Positions 16,023 to 25,523 of a stretch of 64,000 nt of DNA are shown here, one piece after another. Both the position numbers and the translations under genes were made by a program. Origin of the DNA: Microbacterium sp. GTDB taxonomy: Bacteria > Actinomycetota > Actinomycetes > Actinomycetales > Microbacteriaceae. Where the stretch lies: contig JAFKIL010000001.1 in assembly GCA_017306415.1 (NCBI GenBank), forward strand, positions 496,001 through 560,000, in the 5' to 3' direction. The notes beneath the pieces are model-generated. The model was not told where the DNA came from and did no database searches. It saw only the letters and a program-made list of their open reading frames with translations. Each line of letters starts with the position of its first letter. The stretch's first letter is position 1.

Positions 16023-17249
16023 TCAGGGCGCCAGGCCGGCCGCGGCGGGCTTGAATCCGGCGCGGACGTTCTCGCAGCAGCCGGGTCGGCAGACATCGAA
16101 CCACGGCCCGAGCGCAGTCTCGTGCGGTCGATCCACCGCCGCGACGCCGCGCAGCCGCTCTTCGACGAGGTCGACCAGACCGGAGACGAATGCCGGATCG
16201 ATGCCGGGGGTCGGCGTGCGCACCGCGCGGAGCCCGGCGTCCGCCGCGGCATCCATCGCTTCGGTGTCGAGATCCCAGAGCACCTCCATGTGGTCGCTGA
16301 CGAATCCGAGCGGCACGATCGCGACCGCCGACGCGCCGTGCGCGGGGAGCCCGGCGATCACGTCGCACACGTCGGGCTCGAGCCACGGCTGCGAGGGCGG
16401 ACCCGAGCGGGACTGGTAGACCAGCTCCCAGGGAACCTCCCCGGCACCAGGCACGGATGCCGCGACCGCCGCCATCACGACCTCCGCCACGGCGAGATGC
16501 TGCGCGGCGTAGGCGCCGCCCTCGCCGAGGTCGCGGTGTCGTTCGTCGCCCTCGCGCGGGCCGGAGCGCTCGGCGTCGGCGGTGGGGATGCTGTGCGTGG
16601 AGAACAAGACCCGGATCTCGGTCGGGGCGATGCCGTCGGCGAGGAAGCCCGCGACCGCATCCCGCACCCCGTCCACGAACGGCTGCACGAACCCGGGATG
16701 GTCGAAGAACTGGCGCACCTTGTCGATCGTCACCGATCCGGAGAGACCCGTGTCGGTCAGGACCCGCGCGAAATCCTCGCGATACTGCCGGCAGCTGGAG
16801 AACGAGCTGTAGGCGCTCGTCGCGAGCGCGAGGAGGGTCGTGCGCTCCTCCGACGCGGCCTGCCGCACCGCGTCGTCGAGGTAGGGCGCCCAGTTGCGGT
16901 TGCCCCAGAACACCGGCAGATCGAGGCCACGACGGGCGAGCTCGCTCTCGAGCGCCGCCTTCAGCGCGCGGTTCTGCGCGTTGATCGGACTCACGCCTCC
17001 GAAGTGACGGTAGTGGTGCGCCACCTCTTCGAGCCTCTCGTCCGGGATGCCGCGGCCGCGCGTCACGTTGCGCAGGAACGGGATCACGTCGTCCTGCCCC
17101 TCCGGTCCCCCGAAGCCGGCGAGGAGAATGCCGTCGTACGCGACGGGCTCCTCCACGTACGCAGCACCGCTGCGTGCCGCCGGCGATGCATCGCGCACCG
17201 CTCCGCCCTCGATGGTCGCCAAGGTCTGCTCTGCGCTGTCGCCGCTCAC
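16023..17249 (-). CDS. hemH: Ferrochelatase (coproporphyrin III type)
   Basis: 408 residues from the GTG at 17249. Core motifs are YDGILLAGFGGPEG, GGVSPINAQNRAL, SAYSSFSSCRQYRED and LFSTHSIP (metal-site His), then VPWELVYQSRSGPPSQPWLEPDV and VVPLGFVSDHMEVLWDLD. The C-terminal CRPGCCEN with the internal SSCRQ Cys fits the [2Fe-2S] cluster found in actinobacterial ferrochelatases. Actinobacteria make haem through coproporphyrin, so that is the expected substrate. The ribosome site GGAGGA abuts the GTG, so the true start could be the GTG ~17 codons further in. The open frame extends far upstream opposite pepN and is not coding there. Confidence 0.92.
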   Translation of the reverse strand: MSGDSAEQTLATIEGGAVRDASPAARSGAAYVEEPVAYDGILLAGFGGPEGQDDVIPFLRNVTRGRGIPDERLEEVAHHYRHFGGVSPINAQNRALKAALESELARRGLDLPVFWGNRNWAPYLDDAVRQAASEERTTLLALATSAYSSFSSCRQYREDFARVLTDTGLSGSVTIDKVRQFFDHPGFVQPFVDGVRDAVAGFLADGIAPTEIRVLFSTHSIPTADAERSGPREGDERHRDLGEGGAYAAQHLAVAEVVMAAVAASVPGAGEVPWELVYQSRSGPPSQPWLEPDVCDVIAGLPAHGASAVAIVPLGFVSDHMEVLWDLDTEAMDAAADAGLRAVRTPTPGIDPAFVSGLVDLVEERLRGVAAVDRPHETALGPWFDVCRPGCCENVRAGFKPAAAGLAP

Positions 17250-17405
17250 TCCTCCATCCTGACACTGTGCGGCTCCGCCGGTGCACGGCAGTCGTGCCAC
17301 GCTCCGTCGCCCGCGCCGCTGCTGACGTAGGCTGGGACGGTTGTCGTCGTCGCCAGCAGCGACGGGACGCGGCATCCATCCGCCCACACCCCCGGGAGCA
17401 TCGCA

Positions 17406-19952
17406 GTGCCAGGAGAGAACCTCACCCGCATCGAGGCGCAGGAGCGCCGCGCCGTCGTCGAGACGCACGAGTACGACGTCGTCCTCGACCTCACCACGGG
17501 CCCGGAGGTGTTCCGGTCGACCGCGACCGTGCGCTTCGCCGCCACGGAGGGCGCGAGCACATTCATCGACCTCATCGCGCGGGACGTCCACTCGATCACG
17601 CTCAACGGCCGCGCGATCGATCCCACGGTCGTCTTCGCCGATTCGCGGATCGTCCTCGACGGCCTCGCCGCCGAGAACGAGCTGGTCGTCGAGGCCGACT
17701 GCCTCTACACGAACACCGGCGAGGGCCTCCACCGCTTCGTGGACCCGGTCGACGGCGAGGTGTACCTGTACTCGCAGTTCGAGGTGCCCGACTCGCGTCG
17801 CGTGTTCGCGGTCTTCGAGCAGCCCGACCTCAAGGCCGGTTTCCGGTTCACGGTGACCGCCCCGGCGGCCTGGAAGGTCGTGTCCAACTCGCCGACCCCC
17901 GAGCCGACGCCGCTCGATGGCGACCGCGCGACGTGGGCGTTCGAGCGCACGCCGAGGATCTCCTCCTACATCACGGCGCTCATCGCAGGGCCGTACGAGG
18001 CGACGTTCTCGGAGCTGACGAGCGCGTCCGGACGGGTCATCCCCCTCGGCGTCTACGCCCGCAAGAGCCTGTGGCAGCACCTCGACGCCGACTACGTCTT
18101 CGAGAAGACGCGTCAGGGGTTCGCGTACTACGAGGACAAGTTCGCCTACCCGTACCCCTTCGCGAAGTACGACCAGCTCTTCGTCCCCGAGTTCAACGCC
18201 GGGGCCATGGAGAACGCGGGCGCCGTGACGTTCACCGAGACGTACGTGTTCCGCAGCAAGGTCACCGATGCCATCAAGGAGCGCAGGGTCGTCACGATCC
18301 TGCATGAGCTCGCCCACATGTGGTTCGGCGACCTCGTCACCATGAAGTGGTGGAACGACCTCTGGCTCAATGAGTCGTTCGCCGAGTGGGCTTCGACGAT
18401 CGCGACCGCGGAGGCCACCGAGTGGACCGAGGCCTGGACGACGTTCAACGCGATGGAGAAGACCTGGGCGTACCGCCAGGATCAGCTCCCGTCGACACAC
18501 CCCGTCGTCGCCGAGATCAACGACCTCGAGGACGTCCAGGTCAACTTCGACGGCATCACCTACGCCAAGGGCGGCTCGGTCCTCAAGCAGCTCGCGGCGT
18601 GGGTCGGCATCGACGCGTTCTTCGCGGGCGTAGGCGCGTACTTCCGCGCGCACGAGTGGGGCAACACCGAGCTCGGCGACCTCCTCGCGGAGCTCGAGCG
18701 CACCAGCGGGCGCGAGCTCGGCACGTGGTCGAAGAAGTGGCTCGAGACGGCCGGCGTCAACACCCTCTCCCCGCTCATCGAAGAGGACGCGGAGGGGAAC
18801 ATCACGCGCTTCGGCGTCGTGCAGACCGCCCCGGCCGACTACCCCACGATCCGGCCGCACCGCATCGGCATCGGGTTCTACAGTCTCGAGGGCGACGCGC
18901 TCGTGCGCGTCCACCACGTCGAGCTGGACGTGGACGGCGACCGCACCGACGTGCCGGAGCTGAAGGGGCGTAAGCGTCCCGACCTCGTCCTGCTCAACGA
19001 CGAGGACCTCGCGTACGCGAAGATCCGCCTCGACGAGCGCTCCCTCGCGACGGCGATCGAACATCTCGCGAAGATCAGCGACCCGCTGGCCCGCTCGCTG
19101 GTGTGGGGTGCGGCCTGGGACCAGACGCGGGATGCCGAGGCATCCCCGAGCGACTACATCGACCTCGTGCTGCGCAACATCGGCGCAGAGACGGAGTCGA
19201 CCACCGTGCGGACGACCCTGGCGCAGCTCCAGCTCGCGGCCAACGCCTACGTCGCCCCTGAGCACCGGGACGCCACTCGGGCGAAGGTCGCCGATCGTCT
19301 CTGGGCGCTCGCCCGTGCCGCCGATGCCGGGAGCGACGCGCAGCTGCAGTTCGTGACCGCGTTCGCGAGTGCCGCGGCGACCCGGCCGCAGTGGGAGACG
19401 GTGAGCGGTCTGCGCGACGGTCGGACGACGCTCGACGGCCTCGACATCGACACGGACCTGTCGTGGCAGCTCCTCGTCTCCCTCGCCGCGGGCGGCTTCG
19501 TGACGGCTGCCGACGTCGACGCGGCCCTCGCCGCGGACAACACGGCGAAGGGCGGCGAGTTCGCCGCGCAGGCGAAGGCGGCCCTCCCCTCCCCGGCGGC
19601 CAAGCAGGCGGCGTGGGACTCGCTCGTGACGAGCGACGACCTCCCCAACACGGTCGTCCGCTCGGCGGCGCTGGGCTTCACCCATCCGGCCGGCGCGACG
19701 CTCCTGAAGGCGTTCGTCGACCCGTACTTCGAGATGCTGCTCCCGATCTGGAACGGCCGTACCTACCAGATCGCGAACTACCTGATCACCGGGCTGTACC
19801 CCTCCGCGCTGGCGGATGCCGCGCTGCGGGACGCGACCCGGGCCTGGCTCGCGGCGAACACCGAGGCGCCCGCCGCGCTCCGCCGGCTCGTGGCCGAGAA
19901 CCTCGCCGGCGTGGAGCGCGCACTGGCTGTGCAGGAGCGCGACGCGCAGTAG
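17406..19952 (+). CDS. pepN: Aminopeptidase N (M1 family)
   Basis: 848 residues from GTG 17406 (site GGGAG upstream), starting MPGENLTRIEAQERR as in other actinobacterial PepN. The exopeptidase motif GAMENAG recognises the substrate N-terminus. The zinc site is HELAHMWFGDLVTMKWWNDLWLNESFAEW (HExxHx18E). A long C-terminal ERAP1-like helical domain follows. It is a cytosolic enzyme releasing N-terminal residues from peptides. It is divergent from hemH with ~155 bp between the starts, and a strong terminator follows the stop. Confidence 0.96.
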   Translation: MPGENLTRIEAQERRAVVETHEYDVVLDLTTGPEVFRSTATVRFAATEGASTFIDLIARDVHSITLNGRAIDPTVVFADSRIVLDGLAAENELVVEADCLYTNTGEGLHRFVDPVDGEVYLYSQFEVPDSRRVFAVFEQPDLKAGFRFTVTAPAAWKVVSNSPTPEPTPLDGDRATWAFERTPRISSYITALIAGPYEATFSELTSASGRVIPLGVYARKSLWQHLDADYVFEKTRQGFAYYEDKFAYPYPFAKYDQLFVPEFNAGAMENAGAVTFTETYVFRSKVTDAIKERRVVTILHELAHMWFGDLVTMKWWNDLWLNESFAEWASTIATAEATEWTEAWTTFNAMEKTWAYRQDQLPSTHPVVAEINDLEDVQVNFDGITYAKGGSVLKQLAAWVGIDAFFAGVGAYFRAHEWGNTELGDLLAELERTSGRELGTWSKKWLETAGVNTLSPLIEEDAEGNITRFGVVQTAPADYPTIRPHRIGIGFYSLEGDALVRVHHVELDVDGDRTDVPELKGRKRPDLVLLNDEDLAYAKIRLDERSLATAIEHLAKISDPLARSLVWGAAWDQTRDAEASPSDYIDLVLRNIGAETESTTVRTTLAQLQLAANAYVAPEHRDATRAKVADRLWALARAADAGSDAQLQFVTAFASAAATRPQWETVSGLRDGRTTLDGLDIDTDLSWQLLVSLAAGGFVTAADVDAALAADNTAKGGEFAAQAKAALPSPAAKQAAWDSLVTSDDLPNTVVRSAALGFTHPAGATLLKAFVDPYFEMLLPIWNGRTYQIANYLITGLYPSALADAALRDATRAWLAANTEAPAALRRLVAENLAGVERALAVQERDAQ

Positions 19953-19963
19953 GACTCGCACGG

Positions 19964-19999
19964 GGATGCCTCGGGTGTGTGCGCACGCCCGAGGCATCC
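19964..19999 (+). terminator. Hairpin terminator after pepN
   Basis: Perfect 12-bp arms GGATGCCTCGGG and CCCGAGGCATCC enclosing a 12-nt GTG/CGC-rich loop that itself can pair, 11 bp after the pepN stop. It is followed by a CGTCGTT tail. Confidence 0.8.
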
Positions 20000-20057
20000 G
20001 TCGTTCCGGAAGCGCGTTCAGGAGCCGCTGAGGCCGCACTCGTTAGGATCGGGGACG

Positions 20058-21137
20058 ATGCTTGTTCATGCCCTGATCGGCGACAACCCGAATCCCTCGT
20101 TCTGGGAACGAGTCCTGTATCTTGCCCGCGATGCAGGCATCAAGCTGCTGATCATTCTGATCATCATCGCGGTGGCATTCCTCGCGTCCTGGATCCTCCG
20201 CCTCGTCATCCGGCGCGTCGTGAGCCGCATCGTCAACGGTGCGAAGAACAAGGCGAACGTCGACGACACCCAGGCTCTGGAACGCTCGCCGCTCGCGGCA
20301 GTCCGGCTCGTGCAGCGGACCCGGACTCTCGGCTCGATCCTGCAGAACATCGTCAACGTGACGATCGTGATCATCGCCCTGGTCCTGATCGTGAACGTCA
20401 TCAACCAGAACGTCCTCGGCTCGTTCGCCCTGCTGACGGCGGCGATCGGTGCCGGCCTGGGCTTCGGCGCGCAGAACATCGTGAAGGACGTCCTCAACGG
20501 CATCTTCATCGTCGCCGAGGATCAGGTCGGCATCGGCGACGTCGTCGACCTGGGCCTCGCGACCGGCGTCGTCGAGTACGTCAGCGTGCGCGTCACACAC
20601 GTCCGGGACGTGAACGGGACGCTGTGGTACGTGCGCAACGGTGAGATCACCCGCATCGGGAACATGTCCCTCGGCTGGTCGCGCGTCATCATCGACCTCG
20701 CCGTCCCCGTCGACGCGGACATCACCGAGGTCGAGAAGAATCTCCTCAACGCGGCGAAGGAGCTCGCGAAGGACCCCAAGTGGCGCACGCGGATCATCGA
20801 GCAGCCCGAGGTGTGGGGGCTCGAATCCGTCTCCGGCGATGCGCTCGTAATCCGCCTCGTCCTCAAGACTCGGGCGAACGCGAAGGACGACGTCGCTCGC
20901 GAGCTGCGCATGCGTCTGAAGCACGCGGTCGACGAGATGGGTCTGAAGCTGCCTCAGCTCACCTCGATCACGCTCACCGGCCTCGAGGGGGCGCAGCGGG
21001 TGCGCGGCGCCAACCCGCCCAAGACGCGACCGAACCCGGTCGCTGCCGCGGCGGACGAGGGTGTGATCTGGAAGCCCAAGAAGGACACATCCAAGCGTGG
21101 GCCCAAGCGCCCGCCGGCGGGAGCGGATCCCTCGTGA
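20058..21137 (+). CDS. MscS-type mechanosensitive channel
   Basis: 359 residues. A short periplasmic N-terminus leads to a hydrophobic helix (LLIILIIIAVAFLASWILRL), a second one (VTIVIIALVLIVNVI) and the pore helix region LLTAAIGAGLGFGAQNIVKDVLNGIFIVAEDQVGIGD, the MscS signature. The beta domain follows (VEYVSVRVTHVRD, VRNGEITRIGN) and then a soluble C-terminus with a basic Pro/Lys-rich tail. It releases osmolytes on hypo-osmotic shock. Its stop overlaps the globin start by 4 bp (GTGA), so the two are co-translated. Confidence 0.92.
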   Translation: MLVHALIGDNPNPSFWERVLYLARDAGIKLLIILIIIAVAFLASWILRLVIRRVVSRIVNGAKNKANVDDTQALERSPLAAVRLVQRTRTLGSILQNIVNVTIVIIALVLIVNVINQNVLGSFALLTAAIGAGLGFGAQNIVKDVLNGIFIVAEDQVGIGDVVDLGLATGVVEYVSVRVTHVRDVNGTLWYVRNGEITRIGNMSLGWSRVIIDLAVPVDADITEVEKNLLNAAKELAKDPKWRTRIIEQPEVWGLESVSGDALVIRLVLKTRANAKDDVARELRMRLKHAVDEMGLKLPQLTSITLTGLEGAQRVRGANPPKTRPNPVAAAADEGVIWKPKKDTSKRGPKRPPAGADPS

Positions 21138-21607
21138 CGGACATCACCCCCCAGAGCTTCTACGACGACATCGGCGGTCATGACACGTTCGTCCGCCTGG
21201 TCGATGCGTTCTATGCCGGTGTCGCGGCAGACGAGGTGCTCCGGCCGATGTACCCGGAGGAGGACCTCGGTCCGGCGAAGGAGCGGCTGACGCTCTTCCT
21301 CGAGCAGTACTGGGGCGGTCCCACGACGTACAGCGACACGCGCGGGCATCCGAGGCTGCGTCTGCGTCACGCTCCCTTCCCCGTCAACCCGGACGCCCGC
21401 GACCGCTGGCTGGCGCACATGCGCGCCGCCGTCGACGGGCTGGCGCTGTCGCCGCTCCACGAGTCCACGCTGTGGGACTACCTGCAGCGGGCCGCGCACG
21501 CGATGGTGAACACGTTCGAGCCCTCCGGCATCGGCCCCACGGCTGCAGGGCGTGGTGACGCGCTGCCCCTCCGTCCCGCGACCGACCCTGGCGCCCCATC
21601 GCTCTGA
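21134..21607 (+). CDS. Truncated haemoglobin, group II (GlbO-like)
   Basis: 157 residues from the GTG at 21134. FYDDIGGHDTFVRLVDAFY, VLRPMYPEEDLGPAKERLTLFLEQYWGGP and the LRLRHAPF segment (proximal haem His) are diagnostic of group II truncated globins. These bind O2 and may detoxify NO/peroxide or support respiration. The start overlaps the MscS-type gene's stop. A Gly/Pro/Ala-rich tail of ~25 residues follows the last helix. Confidence 0.93.
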   Translation: MTDITPQSFYDDIGGHDTFVRLVDAFYAGVAADEVLRPMYPEEDLGPAKERLTLFLEQYWGGPTTYSDTRGHPRLRLRHAPFPVNPDARDRWLAHMRAAVDGLALSPLHESTLWDYLQRAAHAMVNTFEPSGIGPTAAGRGDALPLRPATDPGAPSL

Positions 21608-21640
21608 CCGCCCGAAGCACCCGACGAAGGAGTCGATCCG

Positions 21641-23308
21641 ATGACCGCAACGCACACCGCCGTCTCGACCGACGTTCTGGTGATCGGGTGGGGCCTGGCC
21701 GGCCTGGTCGCGGCGGGTGAAGCGGTGGCCGCCGGCAAACGGGTGGTCATCGTCGATCAGGAGCCGCGCACGAACCTCGGAGGTCAAGCCTGGTGGTCGT
21801 TCGGCGGTCTCTTCTTCGTCGACTCCCCCGAACAGCGACGGCTCGGCGTCAAGGACTCCCTCGAGCTCGCCCGACAGGACTGGTTCGGCACGGCCGGCTT
21901 CGACCGCGATGAGGACGCCTGGCCACGCCAGTGGGCGGAGGCGTACCTGCAGTTCGCCCACCAGGAGAAGCGCGCGTGGCTGCGGGAGAAGGGCGTGGGC
22001 TTCTTTCCTGTGGTCGGCTGGGCGGAGCGCGGCGGCTACACGGCACTCGGACCCGGGAATTCGGTACCCCGCTTCCACATCACATGGGGCACAGGGCCGG
22101 GGATCGTCGCGCCCTTCCGGGCCGCCGTCGAGTCGGCGGAAGCCGAAGGCCGGCTCACGATCCTCCCGCGCCATCGCGTGGAGACGCTGTCGCTGGCGGA
22201 GGGCGCCGTGGTCGGTGCCGCCGGCGACATCCTCGCCCCCAGCGGATCGGCGCGCGGCGTCGCCTCGTCGCGCGAGGTGGTCGGGACCTTCGAGGTCCGG
22301 GCTGGTGCGACGATCGTGGCCTCGGGGGGTATCGGGGGCAATCACGACCTCGTCCGGAGGAATTGGCCGGCCTCGCTCGGCGCGCCTCCCGAGGACATGG
22401 TGACCGGCGTCCCCGCCTACGTGGACGGTTCGATGCAGCCGGTGACCGAACGTGCCGGTGCACGACTCATCAACGGCGACCGGATGTGGCACTACGTCGA
22501 GGGCGTCCGCAATTGGGATCCGGTCTGGCCGGGTCACGGCATCCGGATTCTCCCCGGCCCCTCGTCCGTCTGGCTGGACGCGACGGGACGCCGCCTGCCG
22601 GTGCCGCTGTTCCCCGGCTTCGACACCCTCGGGACGCTCGCGCACCTGCGGGCGACCGGTCACGACCACTCCTGGTTCGTCCTCTCACGTCAGATCATCG
22701 AGAAGGAGTTCACCCTCTCGGGCAGCGAGCAGAACCCCGATCTCACCGGCAAGGATCTGCCGCTCCTGTTGTCGTCCCGACTGGGCAAGGGACCGGCCGC
22801 GCCGGTCCAGGCCTTCATGGACAGGGGCGAGGACTTCGTGGTCCGTGACTCGCTCGACGACCTCATCGAGGGGATGCGCGCCCTGCCCGGCGGCGCGGAC
22901 CTCGATGCCGTGCGCGTTCGCCTCGAGATCGAGGCGCGAGACCGGGAGGTCGCCAACGAGTTCACCAAGGACGCGCAGATCGCCATGCTGCGCTCTGCGC
23001 GGGCGTTCCGCGGCGATCGACTCATCCGCACCGCGGCGCCGCACCGCATCCTCGATCCCCAGGCCGGACCGCTGATCGCCGTGCGCCTGCACGTGCTCAC
23101 CCGGAAGTCGCTGGGCGGCATTGAGACCGACCTCTCCGCTCGCGCACTGGCCGCAGACGGCGCACCCGTCCCGGGCCTTTACGCGGCCGGCGAGGCATCC
23201 GGTTTCGGCGGCGGCGGCGTGCACGGCTATCGCGCGCTCGAGGGGACGTTCCTGGGCGGATGCTTGTTCTCAGGCAGGATCGCGGGCCGGGCGGCCGCCG
23301 CGCTGTGA
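21641..23308 (+). CDS. FAD-binding dehydrogenase (KstD/fumarate-reductase flavoprotein family)
   Basis: 555 residues. The N-terminal Rossmann motif is VLVIGWGLAGLVAAGEAVAAGKRVVIVDQE; the adjacent GGQAWWSFGGLFF contacts flavin. The C-terminal YAAGEASGFGGGGVHGYRALEGTFLGGCLFSGRIAG is the second FAD region. The large family of 'FAD-binding dehydrogenases' related to 3-ketosteroid dehydrogenases matches in length, but the substrate cannot be told. A GAAGGAG site precedes the ATG. It stands 33 bp after the globin gene and could be the last gene of that run. Confidence 0.87.
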   Translation: MTATHTAVSTDVLVIGWGLAGLVAAGEAVAAGKRVVIVDQEPRTNLGGQAWWSFGGLFFVDSPEQRRLGVKDSLELARQDWFGTAGFDRDEDAWPRQWAEAYLQFAHQEKRAWLREKGVGFFPVVGWAERGGYTALGPGNSVPRFHITWGTGPGIVAPFRAAVESAEAEGRLTILPRHRVETLSLAEGAVVGAAGDILAPSGSARGVASSREVVGTFEVRAGATIVASGGIGGNHDLVRRNWPASLGAPPEDMVTGVPAYVDGSMQPVTERAGARLINGDRMWHYVEGVRNWDPVWPGHGIRILPGPSSVWLDATGRRLPVPLFPGFDTLGTLAHLRATGHDHSWFVLSRQIIEKEFTLSGSEQNPDLTGKDLPLLLSSRLGKGPAAPVQAFMDRGEDFVVRDSLDDLIEGMRALPGGADLDAVRVRLEIEARDREVANEFTKDAQIAMLRSARAFRGDRLIRTAAPHRILDPQAGPLIAVRLHVLTRKSLGGIETDLSARALAADGAPVPGLYAAGEASGFGGGGVHGYRALEGTFLGGCLFSGRIAGRAAAAL

Positions 23309-23343
23309 CGTGTCGCGAGGGCTGCACGATCTCGCGACGGTGA

Positions 23344-24012
23344 TCAGGCGCCTGTCCTCCGCACGGGCGTCAATCCGCTCCGCACCGGGCCGCGCACGAG
23401 CACGTGTCCGCGGGCGACCGTGATGCGGGACCACGTGCCGGAGCGGCGCGCGACCGCACGTTCGTCACCACCGATGAAGCCGAGCCCGAATGCGGCGAAC
23501 GCGACCCCGGCGGGCAGACCCAGCAGTGCGTCGTCGGAGGGTCCCCAGACCCGGCCGCGGACCGCGCGGACCACGTCCTCGCCGGGACTCTCGGGCAGTT
23601 CGTCGGCGACCCGGGCCATGCCCTCCTGGGCACGTGCGGCGAGGACGGATGCCGCGATCTCACCGACGGGCTCCCAATCCCCGCGCGGGGGTGCGATGCC
23701 CGCCCAGGCCGGGGCGATGGCGGTGTCGGGCAGCGCGACAGCACGCGCGTCGTCGTCAGCGGTCTGAAGAGAGGTGGGCTCCACCACGAGATCGCAGACC
23801 AACGCGGGGTCTACGGACAGGATGCGCATGCCCAGGACGGTCGGGTTCGGGTCGAGGAGACCCCGCGGCGCCAGCACCGCCGTCGTCATCGCGAGCGTCC
23901 CCGCGGACGCCTGCAGCCGCAGCCCGTCCGCTCCCATCAGCGCGGCCCGCCCCGCGAAGGTGACGAGGTCGGCGGCGGCGAGGGGATCCGGGAATCGAAG
24001 GCGTGCGGACAT
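23344..24012 (-). CDS. Conserved actinobacterial protein of unknown function
   Basis: 222 residues, no signal peptide or membrane helix. I do not recognise a domain. It contains alternating hydrophobic strands (GLRLQASAGTLAMTTAVLAPRG, MRILSVDPALVCDLVVEPTSL) and an Ala/Gly-rich middle with GVAFAAFGLGFIGGDE. Third-position G/C bias is as strong as in neighbours, which supports coding. It lies convergent to the FAD dehydrogenase gene and divergent from the tesB-like gene (66 bp between starts). Confidence 0.7.
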   Translation of the reverse strand: MSARLRFPDPLAAADLVTFAGRAALMGADGLRLQASAGTLAMTTAVLAPRGLLDPNPTVLGMRILSVDPALVCDLVVEPTSLQTADDDARAVALPDTAIAPAWAGIAPPRGDWEPVGEIAASVLAARAQEGMARVADELPESPGEDVVRAVRGRVWGPSDDALLGLPAGVAFAAFGLGFIGGDERAVARRSGTWSRITVARGHVLVRGPVRSGLTPVRRTGA

Positions 24013-24078
24013 CCGACCTAAACTACCAATCGGCGCGGCTCACCGGCGCCGCCAGACCCGTCGGCTGCTGAGGGAGAG

Positions 24079-24984
24079 ATGCTCGTGACAGACCTTGCCG
24101 ACGGCGACACCGCGACCGACCCGGTCTCCGTGCTGTTGCGTGTCCTCGATCTCGAGGGCTCGAACGCGCGCACCACCGAAGACATCTTCACCGGCGTCTC
24201 CCAGCCCATGCCGCTCGGCAGGGTCTACGGGGGTCAGGTCCTCGCTCAGTCGATCGTCGCCGCCCAGCGCACCGTTCCCGCAGATCGGCCCGCGCACTCC
24301 ATGCACGGCTACTTCCTCCGACCCGGCGATGCATCGACGGGCATCACGTTCTCCGTGGACCGCATCCACGACGGAAGGTCCTTCTCGACGCGGCGGACGC
24401 AGGCGTTCCAAGCGGGGGTCCCGATCTTCTCCATGATCTCCTCCTTCGAGGTCGAGACGCCGGGGCTGGAGCACCAGGCGGCGATGCCCGTCGGCATCCC
24501 CGACCCGGAGGAACTGGACAACGCCGAGGATCGTCTCGCCGACGCGCACCCGATGTCGCGACGCCTCTTCAGCGAGCGCCCTGTCGAGTTGCGTCACTTC
24601 CCCTCGTCGATCTACGTCTCCGTCGACGGCGAGCAGACTCCGCACCAGGCGGTGTGGATGCGAACGCGGCGCGCTCTGCCCGAAGATCCGGCGATCCATC
24701 GGGCCGCACTCGCCTACATGAGCGATCTCACCATCCAGGAGTCGATTCTGCGCGCGCACGGCGTGACGTGGACGAGGCCGGGCCTGAAGGTCGCGAGCCT
24801 CGACCACGCGATGTGGTGGCACCGCGACGGACGTGCGGACGACTGGCTCCTCTATGTGCAGGAGTCACCGAGCGCGCGGGGCGGACGGGGCCTGGCGCAG
24901 GGGCGGGTATTCTCGCGTGACGGCGTTCTGCTCGCGAGTGTCGCGCAGGAGATCATGATCCGCGTCCCGGACGCTCAGGTCTGA
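24079..24984 (+). CDS. tesB: Acyl-CoA thioesterase II
   Basis: 301 residues with a double hot-dog fold. The first half shows GRVYGGQVLAQSIVAAQRTV and HSMHGYFLRPGD (typical of TesB). The second half shows AYMSDLTIQESILRAHG, SLDHAMWWHR and the final GRGLAQGRVFSRDGVLLASVAQE. The enzyme hydrolyses medium- and long-chain acyl-CoA. A GGGAG site precedes the ATG; a GTG two codons later is an alternative. It is convergent with a second thioesterase gene. Confidence 0.92.
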   Translation: MLVTDLADGDTATDPVSVLLRVLDLEGSNARTTEDIFTGVSQPMPLGRVYGGQVLAQSIVAAQRTVPADRPAHSMHGYFLRPGDASTGITFSVDRIHDGRSFSTRRTQAFQAGVPIFSMISSFEVETPGLEHQAAMPVGIPDPEELDNAEDRLADAHPMSRRLFSERPVELRHFPSSIYVSVDGEQTPHQAVWMRTRRALPEDPAIHRAALAYMSDLTIQESILRAHGVTWTRPGLKVASLDHAMWWHRDGRADDWLLYVQESPSARGGRGLAQGRVFSRDGVLLASVAQEIMIRVPDAQV

Positions 24985-25013
24985 ACGGATCAGGTCGGGA
25001 CGACGTTCGCGGG

Positions 25014-25523
25014 TCAGCCGCGATGGGCGAACACGATGGGGTCGCCCGTGAACGGCTCCCATGCCGCGCGCTCCACTGACGAGAGGCGCAGGGGACGACC
25101 GGTCGAGGCGTCCACTTTGACGACCGTCGACGTCGCCCGCGCGTAGACGGTCTGACCGACGGTCGGATCCGACGTCTCGATGGGACTGCAGACGTCGTAG
25201 CAGACGTCGATGCTCGATCCGCCCAGCTTTCCGAACCAGAGCTGGATGTCGAGCGGATGGCGCTGATAGGGCACGGGCGCCAGGTACTCGATCTCCTGAC
25301 GTGCGATGAGGGTGAGGACGCCGGTGTGGGTCCCTGACGCGAGCACCGCCGTGGATGGCGCCGTCTCCCCCTCTGCGGGGAGCCAGAAGGCGCGCACACG
25401 CGCCTCTTCGAGGAGCTTCAGCATCGACGTGTTGTTGACGTGGTTGTACGCGTCCAGGTCCCCCCAGCGGAGCGGGATCGGAATATGCAGCCGCTGGTGC
25501 GACGCCGATGAAGCCTCAGTCAC
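25014..25523 (-). CDS. 4HBT-type acyl-CoA thioesterase
   Basis: 169 residues with a single hot-dog domain. The active-site segment IPIPLRWGDLDAYNHVNNTSMLKLLEEARVRAFW is the 4-hydroxybenzoyl-CoA thioesterase pattern with its catalytic Asp. It cleaves an acyl-CoA of unknown chain. Its GTG start overlaps the ettA stop by 8 bp, so it is translated from the ettA message. Confidence 0.88.
   Translation of the reverse strand: MTEASSASHQRLHIPIPLRWGDLDAYNHVNNTSMLKLLEEARVRAFWLPAEGETAPSTAVLASGTHTGVLTLIARQEIEYLAPVPYQRHPLDIQLWFGKLGGSSIDVCYDVCSPIETSDPTVGQTVYARATSTVVKVDASTGRPLRLSSVERAAWEPFTGDPIVFAHRG

Noticed and set aside
17250-20039. Very long minus-strand frame continuous with hemH
   Set aside because: Upstream of the GTG at 17249 it is antisense to pepN, which has full catalytic motifs; only the ferrochelatase part has family matches.
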